A DNA stretch of 64,000 bases from Pseudomonas japonica (GTDB taxonomy: Bacteria > Pseudomonadota > Gammaproteobacteria > Pseudomonadales > Pseudomonadaceae). The DNA lies in the NCBI RefSeq assembly GCF_013522925.1, contig NZ_JAAMQU010000005.1, positions 186,001 through 250,000 on the forward strand. The letters are read 5' to 3'. Shown here piece after piece: positions 1 through 7,435 of this stretch (position 1 is the first letter of the stretch; every line of letters starts with the position of its first letter). Position numbers and translations under genes: made by a program. The notes beneath the pieces were generated by a model. The model did not search any database, was not told the DNA's origin, and saw nothing but the letters and a program-made list of their open reading frames with translations.

Positions 1-1071
1 AGGCTCCGCGTCGCCCACGCGGCCCAGGTCGCGCTGGATCTGCTCGGCTTCATAGCGCTGGCGCCGGCGCAGGGTTTTCATTTCCTTCGATACGCTTTTT
101 GCCAGGTCGAACAGGTCGTCGTCGGCACCAATGTGCATTTCCATGGGCAGCACGTTGATTACGGCGCCCGCGGCGCTGGCCGCAGCCGAACCCATGCGGC
201 GCATGAAGATGAAGCCCGCGGTAAAGTCGTCCTGCCCGCCCAGCCGCGAAAGCCACAGCGCCACCAGCGCCACTGCAATATCGGCGGTGCCCAGGCGGCG
301 GGGCTCGGCGGCGGCCAGCAGCGGCTGCATCAGCTCTGGTGGCACCACGCAGCGTTCACGCAGCAATTGGGTAGTCGGTACCTGGCCGCTCAGCGGCGCG
401 GGCGAAAGAGTCACAGGCGGTGGCAGCTGGCGCGCTTTCTCTGCCCAGAAATCGCGATCCTGCCGGCAGGTTTCCGAGGCTTCATAAGCTTGGTATTCCT
501 CCACCACATTCGCGAACGGCGTCCACGGCGACGGCCCTGGCTCTTCGCCACGCATGGCCGCGGTATAACGCTGCGCTATGCGCCGAGTAAGGCCGGCGAA
601 GCTGTAACCGTCCAAGGCAAGGTGGTGATAACGCTGGTACCAGCACCACTGCTGGTCGCCGGTGCGCAATAGCATGTTCGCCCATTGCAGCCCTTTGCCC
701 TGGGCACGCAGGTCTTGACGCAGGTCGGCCTGCATCCAGGCCATGGCGGCGCCATGCGGGTCAGGATGGCCGCGCAGGTCTACGCACGCCGCTGCCGGCA
801 AAGGTGCGCCTGGATCGAACCGCTGGGCAGGCACGCCGTCGTGCTCGGTGAACACCAGCCGCAGGGTATCTACCTCTGCCACCCCGGCATCGATCGCCTG
901 CAACAGCACCGGAACGTCAAGCGTGCCCTCCAGCTCGACGTAGTGCGCCACGGCATAAGCGTTGTGGTGAGGGGTCAGCTGGTCGGCGATCCAGATCCCG
1001 GGCTGCGCGGCCACCAGGGGCATTTCACGTAACTGCTGGCGAACCGGATTCATCAACGCGTTCTCGCTCAT
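1..1071 (-). CDS. entF: EntF-type nonribosomal peptide synthetase, N-terminal condensation domain (partial)
   Basis: The first 357 codons of a gene that runs off the left edge of the window. The translation begins MSENALMNPVRQQLREMPL and contains a condensation-domain active-site motif, HHLALDG, at residues 149-155. Later stretches such as SPWTPFANVVEEYQ, QLPPPVTLSPAPL and AGFIFMRRMGSAA closely match the start of E. coli EntF, the serine-activating synthetase that assembles enterobactin from 2,3-dihydroxybenzoyl-serine. Adenylation, carrier and thioesterase domains would lie outside the window. The start codon overlaps the stop of the upstream mbtH-like gene (ATGA), so the two are probably translationally coupled. 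The order fes-mbtH-entF is the same as in enterobacteria. The exact siderophore cannot be fixed from one condensation domain; another catecholate remains possible. Confidence 0.9.
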   Translation of the reverse strand, partial: MSENALMNPVRQQLREMPLVAAQPGIWIADQLTPHHNAYAVAHYVELEGTLDVPVLLQAIDAGVAEVDTLRLVFTEHDGVPAQRFDPGAPLPAAACVDLRGHPDPHGAAMAWMQADLRQDLRAQGKGLQWANMLLRTGDQQWCWYQRYHHLALDGYSFAGLTRRIAQRYTAAMRGEEPGPSPWTPFANVVEEYQAYEASETCRQDRDFWAEKARQLPPPVTLSPAPLSGQVPTTQLLRERCVVPPELMQPLLAAAEPRRLGTADIAVALVALWLSRLGGQDDFTAGFIFMRRMGSAAASAAGAVINVLPMEMHIGADDDLFDLAKSVSKEMKTLRRRQRYEAEQIQRDLGRVGDAEP

Positions 1072-1280
1072 TTGGCCACCCCGCTGGCGGCGGGCGCGCA
1101 AAGGTCTGTCCAGGTCAGCTCAACCCACGCCCCGCAGGCCTCGCGGCTTGCCGGGCCGTGCACCTGGCGCCAGCCGGCGGGCACGGGGGCGACGTCCGGC
1201 CACAGGCTGTATTGCCCACGCGCATTGGCAAGGACGAAACACACCTGTTGAGGGTCATCGAAGGGGTTGAGCTGTTCCAC
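1068..1280 (-). CDS. mbtH: MbtH-like protein (NRPS adenylation-domain partner)
   Basis: A 70-residue protein starting at a GTG codon, chosen because the family signature NPFDD follows directly (VEQLNPFDDPQQVCFVL) and an AAGGA ribosome-binding site lies 7 bases upstream. The ATG further upstream at 1374-1376 lies inside fes and would add a non-homologous leader. MbtH-like proteins are small cytosolic chaperones that bind and activate the adenylation domain of NRPS enzymes; the E. coli counterpart is YbdZ, between fes and entF. The conserved family tryptophans and the SLWP motif are present (QYSLWPDVAPVPAGW). It lies 35 bases after fes and overlaps the start of entF by 4 bases. The C-terminal tail after the domain (LCAPAASGVAK) is not conserved in families I know. 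Confidence 0.9.
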   Translation of the reverse strand: MEQLNPFDDPQQVCFVLANARGQYSLWPDVAPVPAGWRQVHGPASREACGAWVELTWTDLCAPAASGVAK

Positions 1281-1315
1281 GTGCGTATCCTTTTCCAAGT
1301 CAAAAACAAATGCAG

Positions 1316-2572
1316 CTAGCGGGGCATATCCGCCCACAGCGCGGCAAGCCCATCGAGCAGCCCGCCACGCCAGCACAGGGCATCATGGCCGCCATCTACC
1401 GGCCGCCAGACGTGGGCCCAGCCCCGCTTCGCCAACAGGGGCAGCAACTGCTGATGAGCAGCCTGGATCAATGGCTCGCGGGTGCCGGCTTCCAGGTACA
1501 GCTTGAGGCCGGCGCCTGCGCCCAGCCCTTGTTCGATCTGCTCGATGAGCCAGCCGCCCGGCGCTCCCGCGTGTTCAGCCGGGCGCCGTGGCCACCAATA
1601 CGAACCAGACTGACTCAGCACACAGCCGAACCGTTCAGGCCAATGCAGGCCGGCATACAGTGCCGACAACCCGCCGAAGCTCTGGCCCGCGACAACGGTG
1701 CTGCCCGCCGCCTCGCTGAACGCGGCACACTGGCGTACCAGCGGCAGCAATTCTTCTTGCACGGCTATCCAGAAGTCGGGATTACAGGTGAGTTCACGGG
1801 CGCGGTGGGCACTGTCGATGTTGTCGATCAACACGTAAACGGCGCCAGGAAGCTCACCTGCGGCGGTCAGCTGGCTCAACGCCGGGCCCACGGGCACCGT
1901 CTCGGCCCAGAACCGCCCATCCAGCAGCATTGCCAAAGGCCGACGCGCATCTCCCGCTGCGCCAGTGCCACCAATCCAAACCTGGCGTTGATTGCCCAGC
2001 CGTGCGCTGTTCCATTCAAGGCGGTGCAGCTCAGGGAAGCCCGGCGCCGGCCACAGGTCGCCACGGTCAAACGCCGCCCAGGCGCGCTGCGGTGGCGCAT
2101 CGGGCAACTGCGCGGTGGACACTTCGATCCCGCGTTGGCCTGTCCAGCCCCGTTGGCGGTTGAGGGGGTCTCGGCGGGCGGCGGCAAAACGGGTTTTCCA
2201 CCAGCTACGCAGTGCTTCGCGCCCCTCGCCCGGGCCGTTGGCGTTTTGGCTGGGTATCAGGCTGTAGCTGCCGCGCCAGGTATCGGCCAGCTCAATCTCG
2301 AAATGCCACACGTCCGTGCCGGCCAGCCGCTCGAGGCTTTGCGGGCCTTTTGCCTGGTGGTGATCGGTCACGCCGGTGATGTTGATCCACACCCGTTGGG
2401 TAGTGGAGTGTTCAGCCAACCCTTGTGGGTCGCGCCATAAAAAAGTGAGCCGGCAGTGGCCAGGGCTCGCCGCTTCGATCAACGGCGTACCCTGCGCGGC
2501 AATGGCTTGCCACCACTGCTCGGTTCCGGTGTCGCTGCGTTGCAGCACAGGGCTGCGTATCGCGTTTGGCAT
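1316..2572 (-). CDS. fes: Enterochelin (ferric enterobactin) esterase Fes
   Basis: A 418-residue cytosolic serine hydrolase that would cleave the ester backbone of imported ferric enterobactin so iron can be released. The N-terminal part (about 1-170) is the enterochelin-esterase N domain; the C-terminal part is an alpha/beta-hydrolase. The nucleophile serine sits in VVAGQSFGGLSALYAGLHWP, and the histidine in GGHDALCWRGGL. Both stretches are nearly identical to E. coli Fes. Length is close to the 400-residue E. coli protein. It lies 58 bases after the TonB receptor and 35 bases before the MbtH gene, all on the minus strand, so the four genes probably form one iron-regulated operon. The assignment to catecholate siderophore release is firm; salmochelin-type substrates cannot be excluded. 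Confidence 0.95.
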   Translation of the reverse strand: MPNAIRSPVLQRSDTGTEQWWQAIAAQGTPLIEAASPGHCRLTFLWRDPQGLAEHSTTQRVWINITGVTDHHQAKGPQSLERLAGTDVWHFEIELADTWRGSYSLIPSQNANGPGEGREALRSWWKTRFAAARRDPLNRQRGWTGQRGIEVSTAQLPDAPPQRAWAAFDRGDLWPAPGFPELHRLEWNSARLGNQRQVWIGGTGAAGDARRPLAMLLDGRFWAETVPVGPALSQLTAAGELPGAVYVLIDNIDSAHRARELTCNPDFWIAVQEELLPLVRQCAAFSEAAGSTVVAGQSFGGLSALYAGLHWPERFGCVLSQSGSYWWPRRPAEHAGAPGGWLIEQIEQGLGAGAGLKLYLEAGTREPLIQAAHQQLLPLLAKRGWAHVWRPVDGGHDALCWRGGLLDGLAALWADMPR

Positions 2573-2630
2573 CAGCTCGTTCCAGGCGTGGCCACTGCCG
2601 GCTAAGGTGCTGGCAGCGGCCCGGGGGCGA

Positions 2631-4811
2631 TCAGAAGTCGTAGCGGGCGCCTACGGTCATGCTACGAGAAGGCCCGGTGAAGTTGAACGTGGAGACCGAC
2701 CCCACGCGCGAGTAGTACTCGCGGTCGAACAGGTTGTTCACGTCCAGGGTGGCGGTGAGCTGCTTGGTGACCGGGTAGGACAACTTGGCATCCACGGTGG
2801 CATAGCCTGGGGCGGCCACCTTGGTGTTGTTGCTTTCCATGTAGAAGTCGCTCATCCCGGTGATACCCCCACCCACGCTCAGGCCCGAGAGCAGGCCAGC
2901 ATCGAGGGTGTACTTGGTCCACAGCGAGGCCTGGTGCCGCGGCATCGTCATGAAGGTGGTGTTGGGTGCGCCTTCCAGGCTCTCGGTCTTCATGTAGGTG
3001 TAGCCGGCCAGCACATCCCAGTTGGGGGTGAGGTTGCCGCTCACTTCGAACTCGGCGCCGCGGATGCGGGATTTGCCCCCTGCCACGTAATAGCTGGTGA
3101 TGCTGGTGCCATTAGCGTCGACCGGGTTCACCGCGCGGTTCTTGTCGTTCAGCTGGAAGGCCGACACGCGTGCGTTCAGGCCGCCGTCGAAGTAGCTGCC
3201 CTTGATCCCCACTTCGAACTGCTCGCCCTCATGGGGCTTGATGAGCTTCCCGTTCTGGCCAACGTTGGATTGCGGCTTGAACACTTGCGAGTAGCTGGCA
3301 TACAGGGAATGGTGCTCGTCCAGGTCGAAGACCATGCCGCCGTAAGGGGTAACGTGGCCGTTGACGTCGCGGTCGCTGCCGGTTTTGGCGCCGCTGGCCA
3401 GCGTGGTGGTGTAACCCTCGCCACGATAGCTGCTCAGGCGCGCGCCACCGATCAAGGCGAGGCGGGCAATCGGCCGGAAGGTGACCTTCGAGTACAGGCC
3501 CAGCTCCTGCTCGTCGGTATCGACCTGAGTGGTATAGAACTTGGCCGGCTTGGCAATATCCGTCGGGTCGTAGGTATTGACGTTGATCGTGCCAAAGACC
3601 TTGCTGCCGTCCTTGTAGGTGGTGTTGTAGTGCTTGTAGTCGGTACCCACCACGAACTCGCTCACCTGCCCCAGCGCCGCGAACGGCTGGCTGTAGCTGG
3701 CGTCCATCGAGAACGCATCCTGCTCGAAGTCGCGGTTGCTGGCGCGCAGGGTGGTATTGCCGTTGGCCTGAACTGCCGCCCCGGTAAAGGCATACATGTA
3801 GTTGGTTTCGCGCTGCGACCCGCGCAGGGCAATACGCCCGTAGCCGCCGTTGTCGAAGCGGTGCGTCAGCTCGGCGGTGAGGTCGGTGGTCTTGCCGTCG
3901 AAGTAGTTCCAGTCGGCGCCGAAGAATTTCGACTGGCTGAAGTCCAGCAAGTTACCCTTCGCGTCGGTTGGGTAGCCGTTGTTGGGGGTGATGTTCTTCA
4001 CTTCATGCAGCAGGCCGAACGAGACTTGGGTGCTGTCGTTCAGGTCGACATCCAGCGCACCGTAGTAGGTATTGCTGGTGTTGGCGTTGTAATCGACTTC
4101 GCCATTGGTGTCCGAGCGCGAGGCGATAAAGCGCCCACGCACGCGCCCGGCTTCATCCAGCGGACCGGACACGTCCACCTCTTGGTAATTCTGGTCCCAG
4201 GTGCCATAGCGCGCTTCCACGTGGCCCTGGAACTCGGCGGTGGGGCGCTTGCGAACCATGTTCACCACGCCGCCCAGTTCGCTGGTGCTGTTGAACAGCC
4301 CCGACGGGCCACGCATCACTTCTACCCGGTCGAACGCCACCAGCGACGGGACGGTGCCGAAGATACTGGCCATGGGCGCCGGCAGGCCGTCGATATTGAA
4401 TTCATCATACTCGTAGCCGCGGGCATAGATCGACGAACGCCCGCTGTCGTTGGTGAGCACGCGCAGGCCGGCGGTGTACTTGGCCAGGTCGTCCAGGTGC
4501 ACGAACTGCCGGTCGCGGATGTATTCGTTGGTGTAGCTGGTGGTGGACTGGGGAATGTCACGCAGGGCGGCCGGGGTTTTGGTGCCCACGGTGGCGGATT
4601 CGGTGGTATAGCCGCCGGTCTGCTCGGAGGGCGGCATGTCGTACAGCCGGTTGCCCTCTACGGTGAGCGTGTCCAACTCCACGGCAGGCGCTTGCAGGGT
4701 AACGGTTTCGGCCAAGGCACTCAGCGGAAACGGTACCAGCAAACTGGCCAGCAGCAGGCGCTGCGGGCGGCTGCCTGTGAATAAGTGCGTGATTCCCCGG
4801 TGAACGTTCAT
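2631..4811 (-). CDS. TonB-dependent siderophore receptor (FhuE/FpvA-like barrel)
   Basis: A 726-residue outer-membrane receptor. I chose the ATG at 4809-4811 because it begins a signal peptide (MNVHRGITHLF, hydrophobic core LLLASLLVPFPLSALA) and has AAAGGA 6 bases upstream; a longer frame reaching 4904 has a non-signal leader. After cleavage comes a TonB-box-like segment (LDTLTVEG), then the plug (RDIPQSTTSYT, YARGYEYDEFNIDG, VEVMRGPSGL) and a barrel ending in the usual aromatic residue (VGARYDF). There is no N-terminal signalling (STN) domain, so it is a transducer-independent receptor. The plug resembles coprogen/ferrioxamine receptors (FhuE) and pyoverdine receptors more than FepA. It is the first gene of the locus, behind a Fur-box-like site, so import of the locus siderophore is likely but not proven. 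Confidence 0.9.
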   Translation of the reverse strand: MNVHRGITHLFTGSRPQRLLLASLLVPFPLSALAETVTLQAPAVELDTLTVEGNRLYDMPPSEQTGGYTTESATVGTKTPAALRDIPQSTTSYTNEYIRDRQFVHLDDLAKYTAGLRVLTNDSGRSSIYARGYEYDEFNIDGLPAPMASIFGTVPSLVAFDRVEVMRGPSGLFNSTSELGGVVNMVRKRPTAEFQGHVEARYGTWDQNYQEVDVSGPLDEAGRVRGRFIASRSDTNGEVDYNANTSNTYYGALDVDLNDSTQVSFGLLHEVKNITPNNGYPTDAKGNLLDFSQSKFFGADWNYFDGKTTDLTAELTHRFDNGGYGRIALRGSQRETNYMYAFTGAAVQANGNTTLRASNRDFEQDAFSMDASYSQPFAALGQVSEFVVGTDYKHYNTTYKDGSKVFGTINVNTYDPTDIAKPAKFYTTQVDTDEQELGLYSKVTFRPIARLALIGGARLSSYRGEGYTTTLASGAKTGSDRDVNGHVTPYGGMVFDLDEHHSLYASYSQVFKPQSNVGQNGKLIKPHEGEQFEVGIKGSYFDGGLNARVSAFQLNDKNRAVNPVDANGTSITSYYVAGGKSRIRGAEFEVSGNLTPNWDVLAGYTYMKTESLEGAPNTTFMTMPRHQASLWTKYTLDAGLLSGLSVGGGITGMSDFYMESNNTKVAAPGYATVDAKLSYPVTKQLTATLDVNNLFDREYYSRVGSVSTFNFTGPSRSMTVGARYDF

Positions 4812-4994
4812 CGATTGTCCTTTGTATTCCGAACGGTAAAGCAAGCCGGCGCGCGGGCCTTGCACGGAGCGTTCAGCCCCGGCGGCGCTGCGGGCAGCGT
4901 CCAACCCGTCTATGGTCAGGCCGGCCAGCCAAGAGTAGTGGCAGCATGCAATCCCCCTGGCGACGCAGTACGCTGCATCGCCAAGGCGCTCGGA

Positions 4995-5009
4995 TGGTAA
5001 TCAATCTCA
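4995..5009 (-). promoter_or_regulatory. Putative Fur box upstream of the siderophore receptor
   Basis: Read on the minus strand, the sequence TGAGATTGATTACCA matches 11 of 14 specified positions of the 7-1-7 Fur consensus TGATAATnATTATCA. It lies 184 bases upstream of the receptor start, in the only long gap of the siderophore locus. It would make the receptor-fes-mbtH-entF operon iron-repressed, as expected for siderophore genes. The distance to the start codon implies a long leader or a promoter close to the box. Confidence 0.6.
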
Positions 5010-5014
5010 ATAAC

Positions 5015-5046
5015 ATCCGCAAATCCATAGCATCTTATTTGCGGAT
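5015..5046. repeat. Perfect 10-bp inverted repeat (ATCCGCAAAT / ATTTGCGGAT)
   Basis: Arms at 5015-5024 and 5037-5046 are perfectly complementary with a 12-base spacer. The repeat sits six bases from the Fur-box-like site and 23 bases after the toxin-gene stop. It could be a dimeric regulator site (arm centres about two helical turns apart) for the siderophore operon or a weak terminator for the toxin-antitoxin pair. No uridine tract follows on the minus strand, which favours an operator. Function is inference. Confidence 0.5.
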
Positions 5047-5068
5047 TGATACATTTGGAGGGGAGGGG

Positions 5069-5479
5069 TTACAGCGCTTCTTTGCAGAATGTAAGGGCAG
5101 TAACGATGCGGGCCCGGCCTATGTGGCCTCGTTGCAGCAACCCCGCCCGGCGATCACCAGTTACGAGATAATCAGCCATTCCTTCAATCGCCATTGAAAG
5201 CAGAAATGCGTCATCCGGATCGGCCGCCTCTGCCTCCGTTGTCAAACGCTCCAGCACCACGGCCCGTTGCAGGTTGTTGATCATGGTGCCCACCTTGGCA
5301 GGGTGGAGTATGGCCTGGAGCTTGGGATAGCGACTGGCTCGTCGAATCTCATCGAGCTGGACGCGAGAGGTCACTACTTCAAACCTGGCGTCGCGCCACG
5401 CTCGATAAATCGTGTCCGGGGCACCACGAGGCGAGATCAAAGCACTGAACAGAATATTGGTATCCAACACAACCCGCAT
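5069..5479 (-). CDS. PIN-domain toxin (VapC-like ribonuclease)
   Basis: A 136-residue PIN-domain protein of the putative toxin type. The start MRVVLDTNI is chosen because its ATG overlaps the stop of the antitoxin gene by 4 bases; a start six codons upstream would extend into that gene. Acidic metal-site residues are visible in the expected order: VVLDTN near the N-terminus, QLDEI in the middle, then DPDDAFLL and VTGDRR. PIN toxins cleave RNA, often tRNA or mRNA, when the labile antitoxin is lost. The partner gene lies directly upstream. The pair sits between the siderophore locus and the conserved emrE region, a typical place for a small mobile or addiction module. Confidence 0.88.
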   Translation of the reverse strand: MRVVLDTNILFSALISPRGAPDTIYRAWRDARFEVVTSRVQLDEIRRASRYPKLQAILHPAKVGTMINNLQRAVVLERLTTEAEAADPDDAFLLSMAIEGMADYLVTGDRRAGLLQRGHIGRARIVTALTFCKEAL

Positions 5480-5718
5480 CAGTGACCACGTGCCCACGTA
5501 AGCGCTTCTTCTACTGCTTCGTCGATATCTGCCTCGCTCAAATGGCTATTCGCCGTTTTGGCTTGCTTTGCACTGAGCTCCAGAATGTGCGCCTGTACTG
5601 CCTCCTCAATGAACTTCGATAAGTCACCCTTGCGCCCGCCGCCTTGGCTAGCGAGAAACATACGTAAGGATTGGTCCGTATCAGCCGAGACCGCCACATT
5701 CCAACGCACAGTATTCAT
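5479..5718 (-). CDS. Ribbon-helix-helix antitoxin
   Basis: A 79-residue protein with an N-terminal ribbon-helix-helix DNA-binding fold: a beta strand (RWNVAVSAD) followed by two helices (QSLRMFLASQG, DLSKFIEEAVQAHIL), then an acidic C-terminal tail (SEADIDEAVEEALTWARGH) that would wrap the toxin. It starts at ATG with AGGTATC-like upstream sequence and overlaps the PIN toxin gene by 4 bases, the usual arrangement for co-translated antitoxin and toxin. Such antitoxins repress their own promoter; a dyad suited to that role lies just upstream. Family membership is clear from fold pattern and context, although the subfamily is not assigned. Confidence 0.85.
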   Translation of the reverse strand: MNTVRWNVAVSADTDQSLRMFLASQGGGRKGDLSKFIEEAVQAHILELSAKQAKTANSHLSEADIDEAVEEALTWARGH

Positions 5719-5735
5719 GAGATACCTCCAGATAG

Positions 5736-5755
5736 GTGTTTATGCACTTATACAC
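5736..5755 (-). promoter_or_regulatory. Dyad in the toxin-antitoxin promoter, likely autorepression site
   Basis: A 20-base segment reading GTGTATAAGTGCATAAACAC on the minus strand has matching ends (GTGT and ACAC) and AT-rich half-sites, 17 bases upstream of the antitoxin ATG. Its place and symmetry suit binding by the ribbon-helix-helix antitoxin. It also contains TATAAG, a possible -10 element. Confidence 0.45.
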
Positions 5756-5860
5756 TCACGGGAGGGCTGTCGGCAATCCAGCCCGCGACATACAGTGCCA
5801 AGCGGCTATCACTGCATCTAGCAGGTCTCTAGAATGCCCCAAAACAAACAAGGACATCCC

Positions 5861-6193
5861 ATGACCGCCTATTACTACCTTGCCATCGCCATCTGCGCCG
5901 AAGTGATCGCCACCGTTTCGATGAAGGCCGTGAAGGGCTTTAGCACGCCGCTGCCGCTGGTGTTGGTGATCGTGGGCTATGGCATTGCCTTCTTTATGCT
6001 GACCCTGGTGGTGCGCAGCATTCCGGTGGGGATCGCCTATGCGATCTGGGCGGGCATGGGGATCGTGATGGTGAGCATCGCGGCGTTGTTCATCTATGGG
6101 CAGCGGCTGGACGTACCTGCCATGGCGGGCATGGCGCTGATCGTGGCCGGTGTGGTGGTGATCCAGCTGTTCTCGCGCACGGCAGGGCACTGA
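5861..6193 (+). CDS. emrE: Small multidrug resistance transporter EmrE
   Basis: A 110-residue SMR-family inner-membrane protein with four transmembrane helices. I chose the ATG at 5861 because AAGGACATCCC precedes it and because numbering then matches E. coli EmrE exactly: the essential glutamate falls at position 14 (ICAEVIAT) and the substrate-binding tryptophan at 63 (AYAIWAG). A start nine codons upstream lacks this support. The protein exchanges protons for quaternary ammonium or aromatic cations as an antiparallel dimer; guanidinium-type substrates occur in sister families. It marks the start of the segment colinear with the P. aeruginosa emrE-LPS region. A small divergent gap of 142 bases separates it from the antitoxin gene. 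Confidence 0.93.
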   Translation: MTAYYYLAIAICAEVIATVSMKAVKGFSTPLPLVLVIVGYGIAFFMLTLVVRSIPVGIAYAIWAGMGIVMVSIAALFIYGQRLDVPAMAGMALIVAGVVVIQLFSRTAGH

Positions 6194-6262
6194 AGCGCGG
6201 TAACCGCCCCGGGAAAGCCTGTCAGGTATACTGGGCGCCTGTCTGGCGCACCGAGGTACCCA

Positions 6263-7435
6263 ATGCCCACCCCTATTTCCACTGATGTGCTGATCGTTGG
6301 CGCTGGCGTCGCGGGCCTATGGCTGAACGCGCGCCTGCGCCGGGCTGGCTGGTCCACCGTATTGGTGGAGCAAGGCAGCCTGGGCGGCGGCCAAACCTTG
6401 AAGTCCCAGGGCATCATCCACGGCGGCGCCAAATACGCCTTGCACGGTGCGCTCACTGGCGCCTCCGAAGCCATCGCCGACATGCCACGCCGCTGGCGCG
6501 AAGCCCTGGCCGGCACCGGCGAGCTGGACCTGCGCGGCGTGCGCCTGCTCTCCGAAGCGCATTACCTGTGGTCGCCCGGCACCTTGGCCGGCAACCTCAC
6601 CAGCTTTTTCGCCAGCAAGGCCGTACGTGGCCGCGTGGATGCCGTAAAGGGTGATCAGCTACCGCCCGCTCTGCAGAACCCGGCGTTCAAAGGCAAGGTG
6701 TACCGCCTGGCCGAGCTGGTAGTGGATGTGCCCAGCCTGGTACAGCGCCTGGGTGAACTCGCCGATGGCAGCCTGCTGGCCGCCGGGCATATCGAACCAC
6801 TGACCGAAAATGGCCGCCCTGTGGGGCTGTTGGTGGATGGCCGGGAAATACGTGCACAGCGCATCGTGCTCAGCGCAGGCGCGGGCAACGAGGCCCTGCT
6901 CACCGCCTTGGGGATAAAACAGCCTGCCATGCAACGCCGCCCGCTGCACATGGTGATGGCCAAGGGGGCCGCACTCAAACCGCTGTATGCCCACTGCCTG
7001 GGTGGCGGGCCCAAGCCTCGCATGACCGTGACCACGCACCCGGCGCCGGACGGGCAATGGGTCTGGTACCTCGGTGGCGACCTGGCCGAAGCCGAAGGCG
7101 TGGCCCGGGACGAGGCGCAACAGATCGCCGCGGCGCGTCACGAAGTGAGCCAGTTGCTGCCGTGGGTAGACCTCACCGATGTGCACTGGGCCACGCTGCG
7201 TGTGGACCGCGCCGAGCCGGCACAGTCCGGGCTTGTGCGCCCAGACAATGCCTTCCTCGCGGCAGAAGGCCCGCTGCTGGTGGGTTGGCCCACCAAGCTG
7301 GCGCTGGCCCCGGACTTCGCCGACCGGGTGATCGCCGCCCTCGCCCACGACGGCCTGCAACCCATTTCCACCCCCGGCCTGCCAGAGCTGCCACAGCCCC
7401 CGCTGGGCGTACCCGCCTGGGCGGTGCTGCCATGA
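6263..7435 (+). CDS. FAD-dependent oxidoreductase (DAO family), substrate unknown
   Basis: A 390-residue flavoprotein. The N-terminus has the Rossmann dinucleotide motif VLIVGAGVAGLWLNARL (residues 9-25) and the family strand-end acid (VLVEQG), followed by the DAO-type segment GGGQTLKSQGIIHGGAKYAL. A typical second FAD element, RIVLSAGAGNEALL, is near residue 205. It resembles glycine oxidase/D-amino-acid dehydrogenase-like enzymes, but no substrate is known to me. The stop overlaps the start of the next gene (aldo/keto reductase) by 4 bases, so they are coupled, and a third gene follows after 30 bases. A TATACT element at 6227-6232 is a possible -10. Orthologues sit beside emrE in other pseudomonads, so it belongs to the conserved backbone. 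Confidence 0.85.
   Translation: MPTPISTDVLIVGAGVAGLWLNARLRRAGWSTVLVEQGSLGGGQTLKSQGIIHGGAKYALHGALTGASEAIADMPRRWREALAGTGELDLRGVRLLSEAHYLWSPGTLAGNLTSFFASKAVRGRVDAVKGDQLPPALQNPAFKGKVYRLAELVVDVPSLVQRLGELADGSLLAAGHIEPLTENGRPVGLLVDGREIRAQRIVLSAGAGNEALLTALGIKQPAMQRRPLHMVMAKGAALKPLYAHCLGGGPKPRMTVTTHPAPDGQWVWYLGGDLAEAEGVARDEAQQIAAARHEVSQLLPWVDLTDVHWATLRVDRAEPAQSGLVRPDNAFLAAEGPLLVGWPTKLALAPDFADRVIAALAHDGLQPISTPGLPELPQPPLGVPAWAVLP

Noticed and set aside
2376-4784. An 802-codon open frame on the plus strand opposite the TonB receptor
   Set aside because: Antisense shadow caused by GC-rich third positions; its translation is low-complexity (Val/Gly/Ala/His-rich) with no family motif, while the minus-strand receptor is clear.
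4785-5197. Short plus-strand frames in the receptor upstream region
   Set aside because: No ribosome site or family features; they overlap the Fur-box-like site and the inverted repeat.
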